From Streptomyces sp. NBC_00490 (GTDB taxonomy: Bacteria; Actinomycetota; Actinomycetes; Streptomycetales; Streptomycetaceae), in assembly GCF_036013645.1 (NCBI RefSeq), contig NZ_CP107869.1:4526001-4590000 (forward strand): 64,000 nucleotides of DNA, in the 5' to 3' direction. The notes under the pieces were generated by a model. The model was not told the origin of the DNA. It worked only from the letters and a program-made list of their open reading frames with translations, and did not search any database. Positions 1-8,423 of this stretch are shown piece by piece. A program made the position numbers and the translations under genes. Position 1 is the first letter of the stretch; each line of letters starts with the position of its first letter.

Positions 1-302
1 GCAGGACGCGGCTCGCGCGTACCGCCGCCGGGGCCGCCCGGTCCGCCGCCGCCGTAGACCTGGCCGGTGTTGTAGCCGCTGTCGTAGCCGTCCACGGCGG
101 TGTCATCGGCGTACGACGGCTGCTGCGGGACCCCGCCGCCGTAGGGCGGCGCGGACTGGCCGGGGCCGCCCCCGTACCCACCCGAGGCGGGCCGGCGGAC
201 CTGCCGCATGGCGCGCGCGCCTTCGGGCTGTGCGCTCGCGCTGCCGCGTCCGTACCGGTTGCCGCGGTTCTCGTCGGACCATGCCTCGGGCCAATCGTTC
301 AT
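1..302 (-). CDS. LCP (LytR-CpsA-Psr) family protein, N-terminal fragment
   Basis: Only about 100 codons are inside the window; the gene continues leftwards past base 1. The ATG is at 302-300. The product opens MNDWPEAWSDENRGNRYGRG and continues as a Gly/Pro/Tyr-rich, probably disordered cytoplasmic tail. From memory, this opening is typical of Streptomyces LCP proteins, which attach anionic glycopolymers to peptidoglycan after a single membrane helix. Neither the helix nor the catalytic domain is visible here, so the call rests on the N-terminus alone. No Shine-Dalgarno sequence is obvious upstream. The other possibility is an unrelated protein with a similar low-complexity leader. Confidence 0.6.
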   Translation of the reverse strand, partial: MNDWPEAWSDENRGNRYGRGSASAQPEGARAMRQVRRPASGGYGGGPGQSAPPYGGGVPQQPSYADDTAVDGYDSGYNTGQVYGGGGPGGPGGGTREPRP

Positions 303-421
303 GGGGCCAAGTGTGCAGGGAACGACTGTGTCCTTTACAAGGGTCGTAGGAAAATCAGGGCACTGCTGTTGCGAACCCAACACAAAGTCCGCGATGGAGG
401 CCTCGGCATAAGGTGGAGGCC

Positions 422-970
422 ATGACAGACCAGGCCCCCTCAGCGGAGTCCGATATTCCGGGCAAGCCCACCTCCGCGTCCCGCACCACGCTCAGCCACA
501 TCATGACCCACAACGACACCAACCTTCTGGGGACGGTGCACGGTGGCGTGATCATGAAGCTGGTCGACGACGCGGCGGGAGCGGTGGCCGGACGGCACTC
601 CGGCGGGCCCGCCGTCACCGCCTCCATGGACGAGATGGTCTTCCTGGAGCCGGTCCGCGTCGGTGACCTCGTCCATGTGAAGGCCCAGGTCAACTGGACC
701 GGCCGGACCTCGATGGAGGTCGGGGTGCGGGTCCTGGCCGAGCGGTGGAACGAGTCCGACCCGGCCACCCAGGTCGGCTCCGCCTACCTCGTCTTCGCCG
801 CGGTCGACGCCGACGGCAAGCCCCGCATGGTGCCGCCCGTCCTCCCGGAGACCGAGCGCGACAAGCGCCGCTACCAGGAGGCCCAGATCCGCCGCACCCA
901 CCGACTGGCCCGACGCCGCGCGATCATGGAGCTACGGGAGAAGCGGGCGGCGGAGGGGATCGAGGACTGA
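422..970 (+). CDS. Acyl-CoA thioesterase, hotdog fold
   Basis: A 182-residue single hotdog-domain protein of the YciA/acyl-CoA hydrolase type, which hydrolyses acyl-CoA to free acid and CoA in the cytoplasm. The HIMTHNDTNLLGTVHGGVIM stretch near residue 30 carries the conserved Asp and the HGG turn. The segment around MDEMVFLEPVRVGDLV is the typical second half, and the C-terminus is a basic helical tail. ATG 422 is chosen because AAGGTGG lies 5 nt upstream; GTG 413 in the same frame is an alternative that adds three residues. The gene faces an acyl-CoA dehydrogenase across a strong hairpin, so both neighbours act on acyl-CoAs. Confidence 0.9.
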   Translation: MTDQAPSAESDIPGKPTSASRTTLSHIMTHNDTNLLGTVHGGVIMKLVDDAAGAVAGRHSGGPAVTASMDEMVFLEPVRVGDLVHVKAQVNWTGRTSMEVGVRVLAERWNESDPATQVGSAYLVFAAVDADGKPRMVPPVLPETERDKRRYQEAQIRRTHRLARRRAIMELREKRAAEGIED

Positions 971-986
971 GCTCCGCCTTCCGTGG

Positions 987-1029
987 AAACAGCGAGGGGC
1001 GCCCGGATGCCGGGCGCCCCTCGCTGTTT
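987..1029. terminator. Bidirectional hairpin terminator
   Basis: Perfect 20-bp inverted repeat with a 3-nt ATG loop (arms 987-1006 and 1010-1029), starting AAACAGCGAGGGGCGCCCGG. It lies between the convergent thioesterase and acyl-CoA dehydrogenase genes and can serve both. The AAAC/GTTT ends supply a short U-run in either direction. Confidence 0.9.
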
Positions 1030-1037
1030 CTCCATCC

Positions 1038-2195
1038 TTACGGCAGGTTGCGGGCCATGACGATGCGCTGGACCTGGTTCGTGCCCTCGTAGATCTGTGT
1101 GATTTTGGCGTCGCGCATCATGCGCTCCACCGGGTAGTCGCGGGTGTAGCCGTACCCGCCCAGCAGCTGCACCGCGTCCGTGGTGACCTCCATCGCCACG
1201 TCCGAGGCGAAGCACTTGGCCGCCGCGCCCTGGAAGGTGAGGTCGGAGTCGCCGCGCTCGGAGGCGGCCGCGGCCTGGTACGTCAGGGCGCGGGCGGCGG
1301 CGATCTTCATGGCCATGTCGGCGAGCATGAACTGGATGCCCTGGAACTCGGCGATGGCCTTGCCGAACTGCTTGCGCTCCTGGACATAGCCCTTGGCGTA
1401 GTCGAGGGCGCCCTGGGCGACACCGAGGGCCTGCGCCGCGATCGTGATGCGGGTGTGGTCCAGGGTCTTCATCGCCGTGGCGAAGCCGGTGCCCTCCTCG
1501 CCGATCATGCGGTCGGCGGGGATGCGGACGTTGTCGAGGTAGACCTCGCGGGTCGGGGAGCCCTTGATGCCGAGCTTCTTCTCGGGGGCGCCGAAGGAGA
1601 CGCCCTCGTCGGACTTCTCGACGACGAAGGCGGAGATGCCCTTCGAGCGCTTCGTCGGGTCCGTCACGGCCATCACCGTGTAGTACTCGGACTCGCCCGC
1701 GTTGGTGATCCAGCGCTTCACGCCGTTGAGAATCCAGTGGTCGCCGTCGCGGACCGCCTTGGTCTTCATGCCGGCCGCGTCGGAGCCCGCGTCGGGCTCG
1801 GAGAGCGCGTACGAGAACATGCCGTCGCCCTTGGCGAGCGGGCCCAGGTACTTCTTCTTCAGCTCCTCGGAGCCGGAGAGGATGACGGGCAGGGAGCCCA
1901 GCTTGTTGACCGCCGGGATCAGGGAGGAGGAGACGCAGACGCGCGCGACCTCCTCGATCACGATCACCGTGGCCAGCGCGTCGGCGCCCGCGCCGCCGTA
2001 CTCCTCGGGCACGTGTACCGCGTGCAGGTCGCTGGCGACCAGAGCGTCGAGGGCCTCCCGCGGGAAGCGGGCCTCCTCGTCCACCACGGCGGCGTACGGC
2101 GCGATCTTCGCCTCGGCCAGCGAGCGGATGGCGTCGCGGAGCATGTCGTGCTCCTCGGACGGGCGGTACAGGTCGAAGTCAGCCGATCCGGCCAA
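1038..2195 (-). CDS. Acyl-CoA dehydrogenase
   Basis: A 385-residue FAD-dependent acyl-CoA dehydrogenase, full length for the family; it forms the 2,3-enoyl-CoA and passes electrons to ETF. Visible signatures are YALSEPDAGSDAAGMKTKA (substrate/FAD loop), the central beta domain with WITNAGESEYYTVMAV, and the C-terminal GGYGYTRDYPVERMMRDAK. The glutamate in the following QIYEGTNQVQR sits at the usual catalytic-base position for short/medium-chain members. The ATG is at 2195. The gene is monocistronic by layout: a terminator lies downstream and the divergent ugd gene upstream. Chain-length preference cannot be read from the sequence. Confidence 0.95.
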   Translation of the reverse strand: MAGSADFDLYRPSEEHDMLRDAIRSLAEAKIAPYAAVVDEEARFPREALDALVASDLHAVHVPEEYGGAGADALATVIVIEEVARVCVSSSLIPAVNKLGSLPVILSGSEELKKKYLGPLAKGDGMFSYALSEPDAGSDAAGMKTKAVRDGDHWILNGVKRWITNAGESEYYTVMAVTDPTKRSKGISAFVVEKSDEGVSFGAPEKKLGIKGSPTREVYLDNVRIPADRMIGEEGTGFATAMKTLDHTRITIAAQALGVAQGALDYAKGYVQERKQFGKAIAEFQGIQFMLADMAMKIAAARALTYQAAAASERGDSDLTFQGAAAKCFASDVAMEVTTDAVQLLGGYGYTRDYPVERMMRDAKITQIYEGTNQVQRIVMARNLP

Positions 2196-2386
2196 GGTGT
2201 CTCACGCTCCAAATGCGCTGCGGTGCCGACGCTAATTACCGTTAAGTAACTCAAATTTTAGGGGTCCGCTCACGGGAGTGATACGTGAGCTTGGCGACAG
2301 AGGGAGAGCTGCCCGCCGAAGGGCCCCGTCACGCCCCTACTAGGATCGGGCAGCGCACCGAACGACGTCCCTCCTCTGGAGCACCC

Positions 2387-3730
2387 ATGAGCCTCAAGAT
2401 CACCGTGATCGGCACCGGCTATCTCGGCGCCACCCACGCCGCGGCCATGGCCGAGCTCGGCTTCGAGGTGCTGGGGCTCGATGTCGTACCCGAGAAGATC
2501 GCCATGCTCCAGCGCGGCGAGGTCCCCATGTACGAGCCCGGCCTGGAGGACCTGCTGCGCAAGCACGTCGCCGGGATCGAGGGTTCCACCGGGCGGCTCC
2601 GCTTCACCATGGACTTCGCCGAGGTCGGTGCGTTCGGTGACGTCCACTTCGTCTGCGTGAACACTCCGCAGCGGCACGGCGAGTACGCCTGTGACATGTC
2701 CTACGTCGACTCCGCGATCGCCTCTCTCGCGCCTCACCTGGCCGGTCCGGCCCTCGTCGTCGGCAAGTCCACCGTTCCGGTCGGCTCCGCGGACCGGCTC
2801 GCCACCTACCTCGCCGAGCACGCGCCCGCCGGTGCGGACGCCGAGCTGGCCTGGAACCCGGAGTTCCTGCGCGAGGGCTTCGCCGTCGGCGACACCCTGC
2901 ACCCCGACCGGATCGTGGTCGGGGTGCGCAGCGAGCGGGCCGAGAAGCTGCTGCGCGAGGTGTACGCGACGCCGGTCGGCGAGGGGACGCCGTTCGTCGT
3001 CACCGACTTCCCGACCGCGGAGCTGGTGAAGACCTCGGCGAACTCCTTCCTCGCCACGAAGATCTCCTTCATCAACGCGATGGCGGAGGTGTGCGAGGCC
3101 GCGGGCGGCGATGTCGTCAAGCTGGCCGAGGCCATCGGGTACGACGACCGGATCGGCAGGAAGTTCCTGCGGGCCGGTATCGGCTTCGGCGGCGGCTGTC
3201 TGCCCAAGGACATCCGGGCCTTCCTGGCGCGCGCCGGTGAGCTCGGCGCGGACCAGGCGCTGTCGTTCCTGCGCGAGATCGACTCGATCAACATGCGCCA
3301 GCGCGGGCAGATGGTGGAGCTGGCGCGGGAGGCGCTCGGGGGCGGGTCGTTCCTCGGCAAGCGGGTCGCGGTGCTCGGCGCCAGCTTCAAGCCCGACTCG
3401 GACGACGTCCGGGACTCGCCGGCGCTGAACGTCGCCGGGCAGATCCATCTCCAGGGCGGCCAGGTGACGGTGTACGACCCGAAGGGCATGGGGAACGCCC
3501 GTCAGGTCTTCCCGACGCTCGGATACGCCGACTCCGCCGTCGAGGCCGTCCGGGGCGCCGATGTCGTGCTGCATCTGACGGAGTGGCGGGAGTTCCGGGA
3601 GCTGGACCCGGCGGCGCTGGGCGAGGTCGCCGCGACGCGGCTCATTCTGGACGGGCGGAACGCGCTCGACCCGGAGGTGTGGCGCAAGGCCGGATGGTCG
3701 TTCCGGGCCATGGGCCGGCCGACGGCCTGA
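2387..3730 (+). CDS. ugd: UDP-glucose 6-dehydrogenase
   Basis: A 447-residue UDP-glucose/GDP-mannose dehydrogenase family enzyme. It oxidises UDP-glucose to UDP-glucuronate with two NAD+, for cell-envelope polysaccharides. The N-terminal Rossmann motif is VIGTGYLGATHAAAMAELGF. The catalytic-Cys motif is GIGFGGGCLPKD near residue 265, and the C-terminal UDP-binding half has the GASFKPDSDDVRDSPAL stretch. The frame is open upstream to 2285, but ATG 2387 starts directly on the Rossmann strand as in the family. A CTCTGGAG stretch lies about 9 nt upstream of it. The substrate could be another nucleotide sugar. Confidence 0.93.
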   Translation: MSLKITVIGTGYLGATHAAAMAELGFEVLGLDVVPEKIAMLQRGEVPMYEPGLEDLLRKHVAGIEGSTGRLRFTMDFAEVGAFGDVHFVCVNTPQRHGEYACDMSYVDSAIASLAPHLAGPALVVGKSTVPVGSADRLATYLAEHAPAGADAELAWNPEFLREGFAVGDTLHPDRIVVGVRSERAEKLLREVYATPVGEGTPFVVTDFPTAELVKTSANSFLATKISFINAMAEVCEAAGGDVVKLAEAIGYDDRIGRKFLRAGIGFGGGCLPKDIRAFLARAGELGADQALSFLREIDSINMRQRGQMVELAREALGGGSFLGKRVAVLGASFKPDSDDVRDSPALNVAGQIHLQGGQVTVYDPKGMGNARQVFPTLGYADSAVEAVRGADVVLHLTEWREFRELDPAALGEVAATRLILDGRNALDPEVWRKAGWSFRAMGRPTA

Positions 3731-4156
3731 TTCTGCGCGGCGGCGGAATTCGGAATGACGCAATAACGCGGCAAAGAAATACTCGGCGAGCGGGTCTCCG
3801 TACATAAAAGCGGTGGCCCGCTTCGTCTTGCCTGGACCTGCCAGAGCGCTTCAGGACTGGGCAGCAGGACCTTCGCGCGTCCGCATATGCCAGACTCCCC
3901 GAAATCAACAAACGGGGTTCGATTTCATTCGAGCAGTGTGGCGGAAATACCGATTCGCCTCCCCGAACTCTTCACTTTCACAATGCGCGGAATAAAGGCG
4001 GTCTAGCCCGTTCTCACAACGGGGTCCCCCCTCGAAGAGAGCCAGGCAACAACCGGTTAACGGGCGCGTAGCCAAGCGGAATCCGCCCTCCACTCCACTG
4101 GTGCGCATTCGCAGCACTCTCCGTTCGGGTTGACCGGACCATGACAGGAGTGACCC
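3731..4156. other. Intergenic region without a supported gene
   Basis: 426 bases between ugd and the copper/redox operon, more AT-rich than the surroundings. Short open frames exist on both strands, but none has a ribosome-binding site plus Streptomyces third-position bias. The visible structure is a GAAATC/GATTTC inverted repeat (3901-3906 and 3921-3926). A CAGGAG ribosome-binding site for the next gene is at 4144-4149. Low GC and the absence of coding bias suggest promoter or leader sequence for the downstream operon. I could not match any known riboswitch class. Confidence 0.5.
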
Positions 4157-4789
4157 ATGCCCTTGTTCCGCAGGGCGCAGTTTCCGGGCGACCACCGTGA
4201 CGAGCTGGTCGCGGGCGCGCTCGTCGGCGCGGTGGTGATCGTGCTCGGCTACGCGTCCGGCATCGGCGCCCCCACCGCCTCCGGTGCCGGTGAGGCCGCC
4301 GCGCCCCCGACCTCGCCGCCCGCCGCCACGGCACCGCAGAGCCCGGCCGTGCCCTCGTCGCAGGACCCGGGCGGACAGGTCCCCGCCGGCACCGGGGAGT
4401 TTCCCGGGTACGGCACCATCGGCGGCATCGGTGGCACCGGCGCCGCCCACACCGGGCACGGCACCGGGAGCGGAGGCGGGGGCCACACCGGCCACGGCGA
4501 CTCCCCCGGCACCTCCCCCGGCGCCCCGGACACCCCCACGCCCACCCCCTCGCCGTCCGACCCGACGACGGAGCCGCCCTCCGGCACCTGCGCGGACGGC
4601 GAGGTACGACTGGTCCAGCCGCTGCTCACCGGCCTGACCGGCACCCTGACGGGGCTGCTCGCCGCCCCCACCCCCACAGCGACCCCGTCCCCGTCGGCGG
4701 AGCCCTCCCCCTGTGTCGGCCTCGCCCCCGTGTCCGTCCCCGGCCTCCTCGGCGTCAGCGCGTCCCCGCTGCCGGAGGCCACGCCATGA
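4157..4789 (+). CDS. Pro/Thr/Gly-rich membrane-anchored protein of unknown function
   Basis: 210 residues. A short basic N-terminus is followed by one hydrophobic segment (about residues 16-34, LVAGALVGAVVIVLGYASGI). The rest is a low-complexity extracytoplasmic tail rich in Pro, Thr, Ser and Gly, with HTGHGTGSGGGGHTGHG near residue 100. A small Cys-containing domain follows (GTCADGEVRLVQPLL, later PSPCVGLAP), which may form a disulfide. The His/Gly stretch could bind metal; that is inference from its place ahead of a copper gene. The start has CAGGAG 7 nt upstream. The stop overlaps the CopC-CopD start by four bases (ATGA), so the two are translationally coupled. I recognise no named family. 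Confidence 0.75.
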   Translation: MPLFRRAQFPGDHRDELVAGALVGAVVIVLGYASGIGAPTASGAGEAAAPPTSPPAATAPQSPAVPSSQDPGGQVPAGTGEFPGYGTIGGIGGTGAAHTGHGTGSGGGGHTGHGDSPGTSPGAPDTPTPTPSPSDPTTEPPSGTCADGEVRLVQPLLTGLTGTLTGLLAAPTPTATPSPSAEPSPCVGLAPVSVPGLLGVSASPLPEATP

Positions 4790-6087
4790 CCGTCCGCCGC
4801 GCCGCCGTGCTGCTGCTCCTCCTGCTCGCCCCCGTCCTGCTCGCCACCCCCGCCGCCGCCCACACCGAGCTGGTCCGCTCCGCGCCCGCGGACGGCGCCG
4901 AGCTCAAGCGCGCCCCCGAGCGGCTCACCCTCGTCTTCGACGAGCCGGTCGCCCTGGACGACGTACGCGTCGTGACGATGGACGGCAACCGGCTCCCGGT
5001 GTCCCGTCTCGGCAAGGACAGCGTGCGCGTCGCCCTCCCCCGCTCCGGCGACGGCGGGACCGCCGTCACCTGGTCGGTCATCGACGAGGAGGACGGGCAC
5101 GCCTCCTCCGGCCGGATCGCCTTCGGGGTCGCGGTACCGGCCGCCCAGGACCGCGGCGACGAGGCCGCTCCCGCTCTCTCCCCCTCGGTGCGCAAGGGCC
5201 TCGTCGCCGCCCGCTGGACCGGCTATCTCTCGCTGGCCCTGTTCGTCGGCGGGCTCGCCTTCGTCGCGCTGCTGTGGCCGCGCGGTGCGGGTGTGCCGCG
5301 GGCGCGGATACTGCTCGCGCTGGCGTGGACGGGCGGGGTGCTCTCGACGGTGGCGAGCATCGGACTGGAGGGCGCCTACATCTCCTTCGGCGGTCTGCGG
5401 GACGCGCTGCGGCCCTCCTCGTACGCCGACGTCCTGACCACCGGGCCGGGCATCGCGCTCGCCGCGCGCGGGCTGCTGTGGGTGCTGGCGGCGGTGGTGC
5501 TGGGCGCGCTGCTCCAGGGCGGGGCGCGGACCTCCCGCTCGCCGGGGTGGCGGGTGGGCGCGCTCGCGGTGTCGGTCGGCCTGCTGCGGGCGACCGGGAT
5601 GAGCGGGCACAACTCCGAGGGCGGCGAGCCGACCTGGGGTGCCCTCGCCGATCTGCTCCATCTGCTCGGTGCCGCCCTGTGGATCGGCGGGCTCGTCATG
5701 CTCACGGTGGCGGTGCTGCCGCGCCGGCGGGCGGGCGAGCTGGCGGAGGTGGTGCCCGGGTACTCCCGGCTGGCGGCCGTCGCCGTCACCGCGATCGTCG
5801 GCGCCGGGATGGTGCTCGCGTGGCAGGTCGTGGGGTCGTACGACTCTCTGCTGCACACCTCGTACGGGCATCTGCTGCTGGTCAAGGCGGCCGTCCTCGC
5901 GGCCGTGCTGCTGATCGCGCAGAGCAGCCGCCGGTGGGTGCGCACCCGCCTCGATCTCGCCGTGCTGCTGCGCGGCGACGCCGCCACCGTGCGGCCCTTC
6001 GGTTACTCGGTCGCGGCCGAGACGGGGCTGGTCCTCGTCGTGCTCGCCGTGACGAGTCTGCTGGTCACGGCCAATCCCGGCCGTTGA
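4786..6087 (+). CDS. CopC-CopD fusion copper protein
   Basis: 433 residues. A signal peptide ends ...TPAAA, then a CopC domain begins with HTELVRSAPADGAELKRAP; after cleavage the N-terminal His would be the copper ligand. The CopC domain closes with DEEDGHASSGRIAFGV near residue 105. From about residue 140 a polytopic CopD domain follows with roughly eight membrane helices. CopC binds periplasmic or extracellular copper, and CopD is thought to move it across the membrane; fused CopC-CopD (YcnJ-like) proteins are common in Gram-positives. The neighbouring cupredoxins fit copper delivery. Direction of transport cannot be told from sequence. Confidence 0.92.
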   Translation: MTVRRAAVLLLLLLAPVLLATPAAAHTELVRSAPADGAELKRAPERLTLVFDEPVALDDVRVVTMDGNRLPVSRLGKDSVRVALPRSGDGGTAVTWSVIDEEDGHASSGRIAFGVAVPAAQDRGDEAAPALSPSVRKGLVAARWTGYLSLALFVGGLAFVALLWPRGAGVPRARILLALAWTGGVLSTVASIGLEGAYISFGGLRDALRPSSYADVLTTGPGIALAARGLLWVLAAVVLGALLQGGARTSRSPGWRVGALAVSVGLLRATGMSGHNSEGGEPTWGALADLLHLLGAALWIGGLVMLTVAVLPRRRAGELAEVVPGYSRLAAVAVTAIVGAGMVLAWQVVGSYDSLLHTSYGHLLLVKAAVLAAVLLIAQSSRRWVRTRLDLAVLLRGDAATVRPFGYSVAAETGLVLVVLAVTSLLVTANPGR

Positions 6088-6127
6088 CTCCTCACACACA
6101 ACTCCCCACAAGCAAAAGGAGTTCGGA

Positions 6128-7120
6128 GTGACACGCACCAATGACACCGGCGAACGGCGGCGCCGTCCGCCCGCCGGAAACCGGGCCCTGCTCGTCGCGG
6201 GGCTCGGGGCGGCGCTGGCCGCCGTGCTCAGTCTGGGGCTGCTCCAGGCAGCCGCGGGCAGCGGCACGACGGCCGCCTCGGACACCGCTGCGGGCGTGGC
6301 TCAGGCGCCCGCAGCCGCCGCCGAGGCCCAGCAGGCCGCGGCCGCCGCGCCGGACCGCCAGGTCGACATCATGAACAACAAGTTCGGCGACGGGAAGCAG
6401 CTCGTCGTCGAGGTCGGCCAGACGGTCCGGTGGACGAACCACGACAGCGTTCCGCACACGGTCACCACGACCAAGGGCCCGAAGAAGTTCGACTCGGGCA
6501 CGCTGGAGCGGGGCGACTCGTGGTCGTACACGTTCACCGCGGCGGGGACGTACGAGTACTACTGCGCCGTGCACCCGGACATGGTGGCGTCGGTGAAGGT
6601 CGTCGAGCCGTCCGACGGCGGCGGAACGACGCCCACGCCGACCGCGGCACCCACCGCCACGCCCACGGCCGCTCCTACGGCCACGCCCACCGGGACGCCC
6701 ACCACGGCGCCGACCACCGCTCCGACCGCCACGCCGACCGGCGGTTCCGGTGACGGCGGCGACGAGCAGTGCGCGAGCGTCCAGGACGTCCTGCTCCCGA
6801 TCCTGCAGCACCTCAACGCGGCCCACCTGGAGCGTTCTCCGGGTCAGCAGGTGCAGGACGCGCTCGCGCTCGACTCCTACATCAAGACGCACACGGTGTG
6901 GATCGAGAGCATCCTGACGCCACTCACCTCGGGCGGCGGGGCGGTCGCCGACGACACGCTCAGCGTGCTGCTCGACCACATCAACAAGGCACACCTGGAG
7001 GAGTCGCTCGGGCAGCAGGTCACCGATCTGCTGAACCTCGACAGCTACGTGAAGATGCACACGGTCTGGGCCGAGCACCTGCTCGCACCCACCGAGAGCT
7101 ACGTCACCGGCAGCTGCTGA
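6128..7120 (+). CDS. Secreted cupredoxin with duplicated C-terminal His-containing helical repeat
   Basis: 330 residues from GTG 6128, with AAAAGGAG 6 nt upstream. Residues about 18-45 form a signal or anchor segment. A plastocyanin-like domain spans about 78-160 with type-1 copper ligands His110, Cys146, His149 and Met152 (YYCAVHPDM). A Pro/Thr spacer follows (PTATPTAAP repeats). The C-terminus holds two copies of about 45 residues, each with H-x3-AHLE, GQQV, LDSY and K-x-HTVW. The repeats are unfamiliar to me; four conserved His per copy suggest a second metal or docking site. The likely role is extracellular electron transfer or copper carriage next to CopC-CopD. Confidence 0.88.
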   Translation: MTRTNDTGERRRRPPAGNRALLVAGLGAALAAVLSLGLLQAAAGSGTTAASDTAAGVAQAPAAAAEAQQAAAAAPDRQVDIMNNKFGDGKQLVVEVGQTVRWTNHDSVPHTVTTTKGPKKFDSGTLERGDSWSYTFTAAGTYEYYCAVHPDMVASVKVVEPSDGGGTTPTPTAAPTATPTAAPTATPTGTPTTAPTTAPTATPTGGSGDGGDEQCASVQDVLLPILQHLNAAHLERSPGQQVQDALALDSYIKTHTVWIESILTPLTSGGGAVADDTLSVLLDHINKAHLEESLGQQVTDLLNLDSYVKMHTVWAEHLLAPTESYVTGSC

Positions 7121-7137
7121 CCTTCCCGGGGACGAAC

Positions 7138-7172
7138 GCCGGTCCGGCCGAGGCTCAGTCGGCCGGACCGGC
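7138..7172. terminator. Hairpin between cupredoxin and YceI-like genes
   Basis: Perfect 14-bp inverted repeat GCCGGTCCGGCCGA with a 7-nt loop (arms 7138-7151 and 7159-7172), starting 18 nt after the cupredoxin stop. There is no U-tract, so it may attenuate or stabilise the 3' end rather than fully terminate. The next gene has its own AAGGAG site. Confidence 0.7.
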
Positions 7173-7233
7173 GCCGCGCCCCATTCTCCACGCCCCCGCC
7201 TCCCCACGGGAACCGCTTTCAAGGAGCCCCCGG

Positions 7234-7725
7234 ATGAGAACCGTCACGCTGCCCACCGAGCAGCGGCACCTCCCCCGGCCCGGGCGGTACGCCGTCGCGC
7301 CCGGCCGCTCGCTCGTCGAACTCGCCGCCCGGTACGGCCCGTTGCCCACCTTCCGCCGCCGTCTCACCCTCGCCGGCGCCTCGCTGACCGTGCCGGACGA
7401 CGACCCGGACGCCCGGCCCTCCTTGCGCTTCGAGCTGCTCGACCCGCCCGCCGTCCTCACCGGCACGCACATCGCGCCCCTCGACGGCGGCCGGCACCTC
7501 CAGGTCACCGGCGACCTCGAACTGCGCGGTGTCGCCTTCCCGGTGCTGCTGCGGCTGCGGGTCGTCGAGCGCACCGACGACCTGCTCCTCGTCGTCGGCA
7601 CGGTCCTGATGCCGTACCGGCTGCTGCGCCGGGCCACCGGGTTCCGGCTGCCGTGGCGCCGGCCGGCCACGCGGCTGCGGCTGCTGGTCGCGGCGGAGTT
7701 CACGTGCGCCGCGGAGCCCGCGTGA
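7234..7725 (+). CDS. YceI-like lipocalin-fold domain protein
   Basis: 163 residues from ATG 7234, with AAGGAG 7 nt upstream. The segment GRYAVAPGRSLVELAARYG matches the opening strand of YceI-family proteins, which bind isoprenoid-like or amphiphilic ligands. The following LQVTGDLELRGVAFPVLLRL resembles the central YceI sheet. No signal peptide is visible, although the flanking genes encode exported proteins. Its GTGA stop/start overlap with the second cupredoxin argues for one operon. Assignment rests on fold-like patterns and is not certain. Confidence 0.75.
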   Translation: MRTVTLPTEQRHLPRPGRYAVAPGRSLVELAARYGPLPTFRRRLTLAGASLTVPDDDPDARPSLRFELLDPPAVLTGTHIAPLDGGRHLQVTGDLELRGVAFPVLLRLRVVERTDDLLLVVGTVLMPYRLLRRATGFRLPWRRPATRLRLLVAAEFTCAAEPA

Positions 7726-8390
7726 GGGCGGCCCGGCGGGCGGCGCTCGGCGCCGTACTCGCCCTCCTCGCCCTGCTGCTCCTGCCACCAGGGCAGGCCT
7801 CGGCGGCCTCGTACCGGGTGGCGATGCAGGGGTACGCCTTCGCGCCCGCCTCCCTCACCGTGCCTGTCGGGTCCACCGTGACCTGGACCAACGGGGACAC
7901 GGCACCGCACGACGTGAAGACGACGTCCGGTCCGGTCGCGATCCACTCCCCGATGCTGAACAAGGGGCAGAGCTGGACCTACACGTTCACCGCGGCCGGT
8001 TCGTACGGCTACTACTGCACCGTGCATCCGGACATGACGGCGCGGATCACGGTGGTGGCGGCACCGAAGCCCACCCCGAAGCCGACGCCCACCCCCACCC
8101 ACCAGCACGGGACCGGCAGCTCGCACGAGGCCATGCCGATGCCGACCCGGACGGCCCCGACCACCCACCGGGCCGCCGGCACGTCCCCGAAGCCCTCCGC
8201 ACCGCCCTCGCCGTCACCGTCGCCGAGCACCTCGCCCCCCGTCGCGGCGGCGGCCCCGCCGACCGAACCCGTGGCCGCGGCCCGGCCCCTGCAACCCCTG
8301 CTGCTCCTGACCGGACTCATCGCCGGGGTGGCCGTCCTCTGTCTGCTCCTGGTCGGCTCCCGGGCGGCCGCGTCCCGCGCCGAGGACTGA
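7722..8390 (+). CDS. Second cupredoxin, membrane-anchored by a C-terminal helix
   Basis: 222 residues from GTG 7722, which overlaps the preceding TGA (GTGA) and has GGAG 6 nt upstream; GTG 7704 is a possible longer start. A signal peptide ends near GQASA. The plastocyanin-like domain (about 30-112) has ligands His63, Cys99, His102 and Met105 (YYCTVHPDM). A Pro/Thr/Lys-rich stalk and a C-terminal membrane helix (LLLLTGLIAGVAVLCLLLVG) follow. It is clearly paralogous to the upstream cupredoxin but lacks the His-repeat module, suggesting one carrier and one tethered partner. Confidence 0.9.
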   Translation: MRAARRAALGAVLALLALLLLPPGQASAASYRVAMQGYAFAPASLTVPVGSTVTWTNGDTAPHDVKTTSGPVAIHSPMLNKGQSWTYTFTAAGSYGYYCTVHPDMTARITVVAAPKPTPKPTPTPTHQHGTGSSHEAMPMPTRTAPTTHRAAGTSPKPSAPPSPSPSPSTSPPVAAAAPPTEPVAAARPLQPLLLLTGLIAGVAVLCLLLVGSRAAASRAED

Positions 8391-8393
8391 GCG

Positions 8394-8423
8394 TGCGGCG
8401 CTACCTCGCCCGGTAGCGCCGCA
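8394..8423. terminator. Convergent hairpin overlapping a stop codon
   Basis: Perfect 12-bp inverted repeat TGCGGCGCTACC with a 6-nt loop (arms 8394-8405 and 8412-8423). It begins just after the cupredoxin stop and contains the last codons and stop of the convergent CGNR gene, so a single hairpin serves both transcripts. Confidence 0.8.

Noticed and set aside
3813..3995. Possible 60-residue gene in the gap before the copper operon.
   Set aside because: No ribosome-binding site, no codon bias and no recognisable motif.
4000..4156. Possible riboswitch (GCCAGGCAACAACCGG recalls the GGCAACC of SAM classes).
   Set aside because: The surrounding helices and core elements of SAM-I or SAM-IV are not present; the copper-type downstream genes do not fit.
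6640..6750. Regular PTATPTAAP-coding repeats as a possible CRISPR or tandem repeat array.
   Set aside because: They are in-frame Pro/Thr linker codons of a secreted protein with no spacers.
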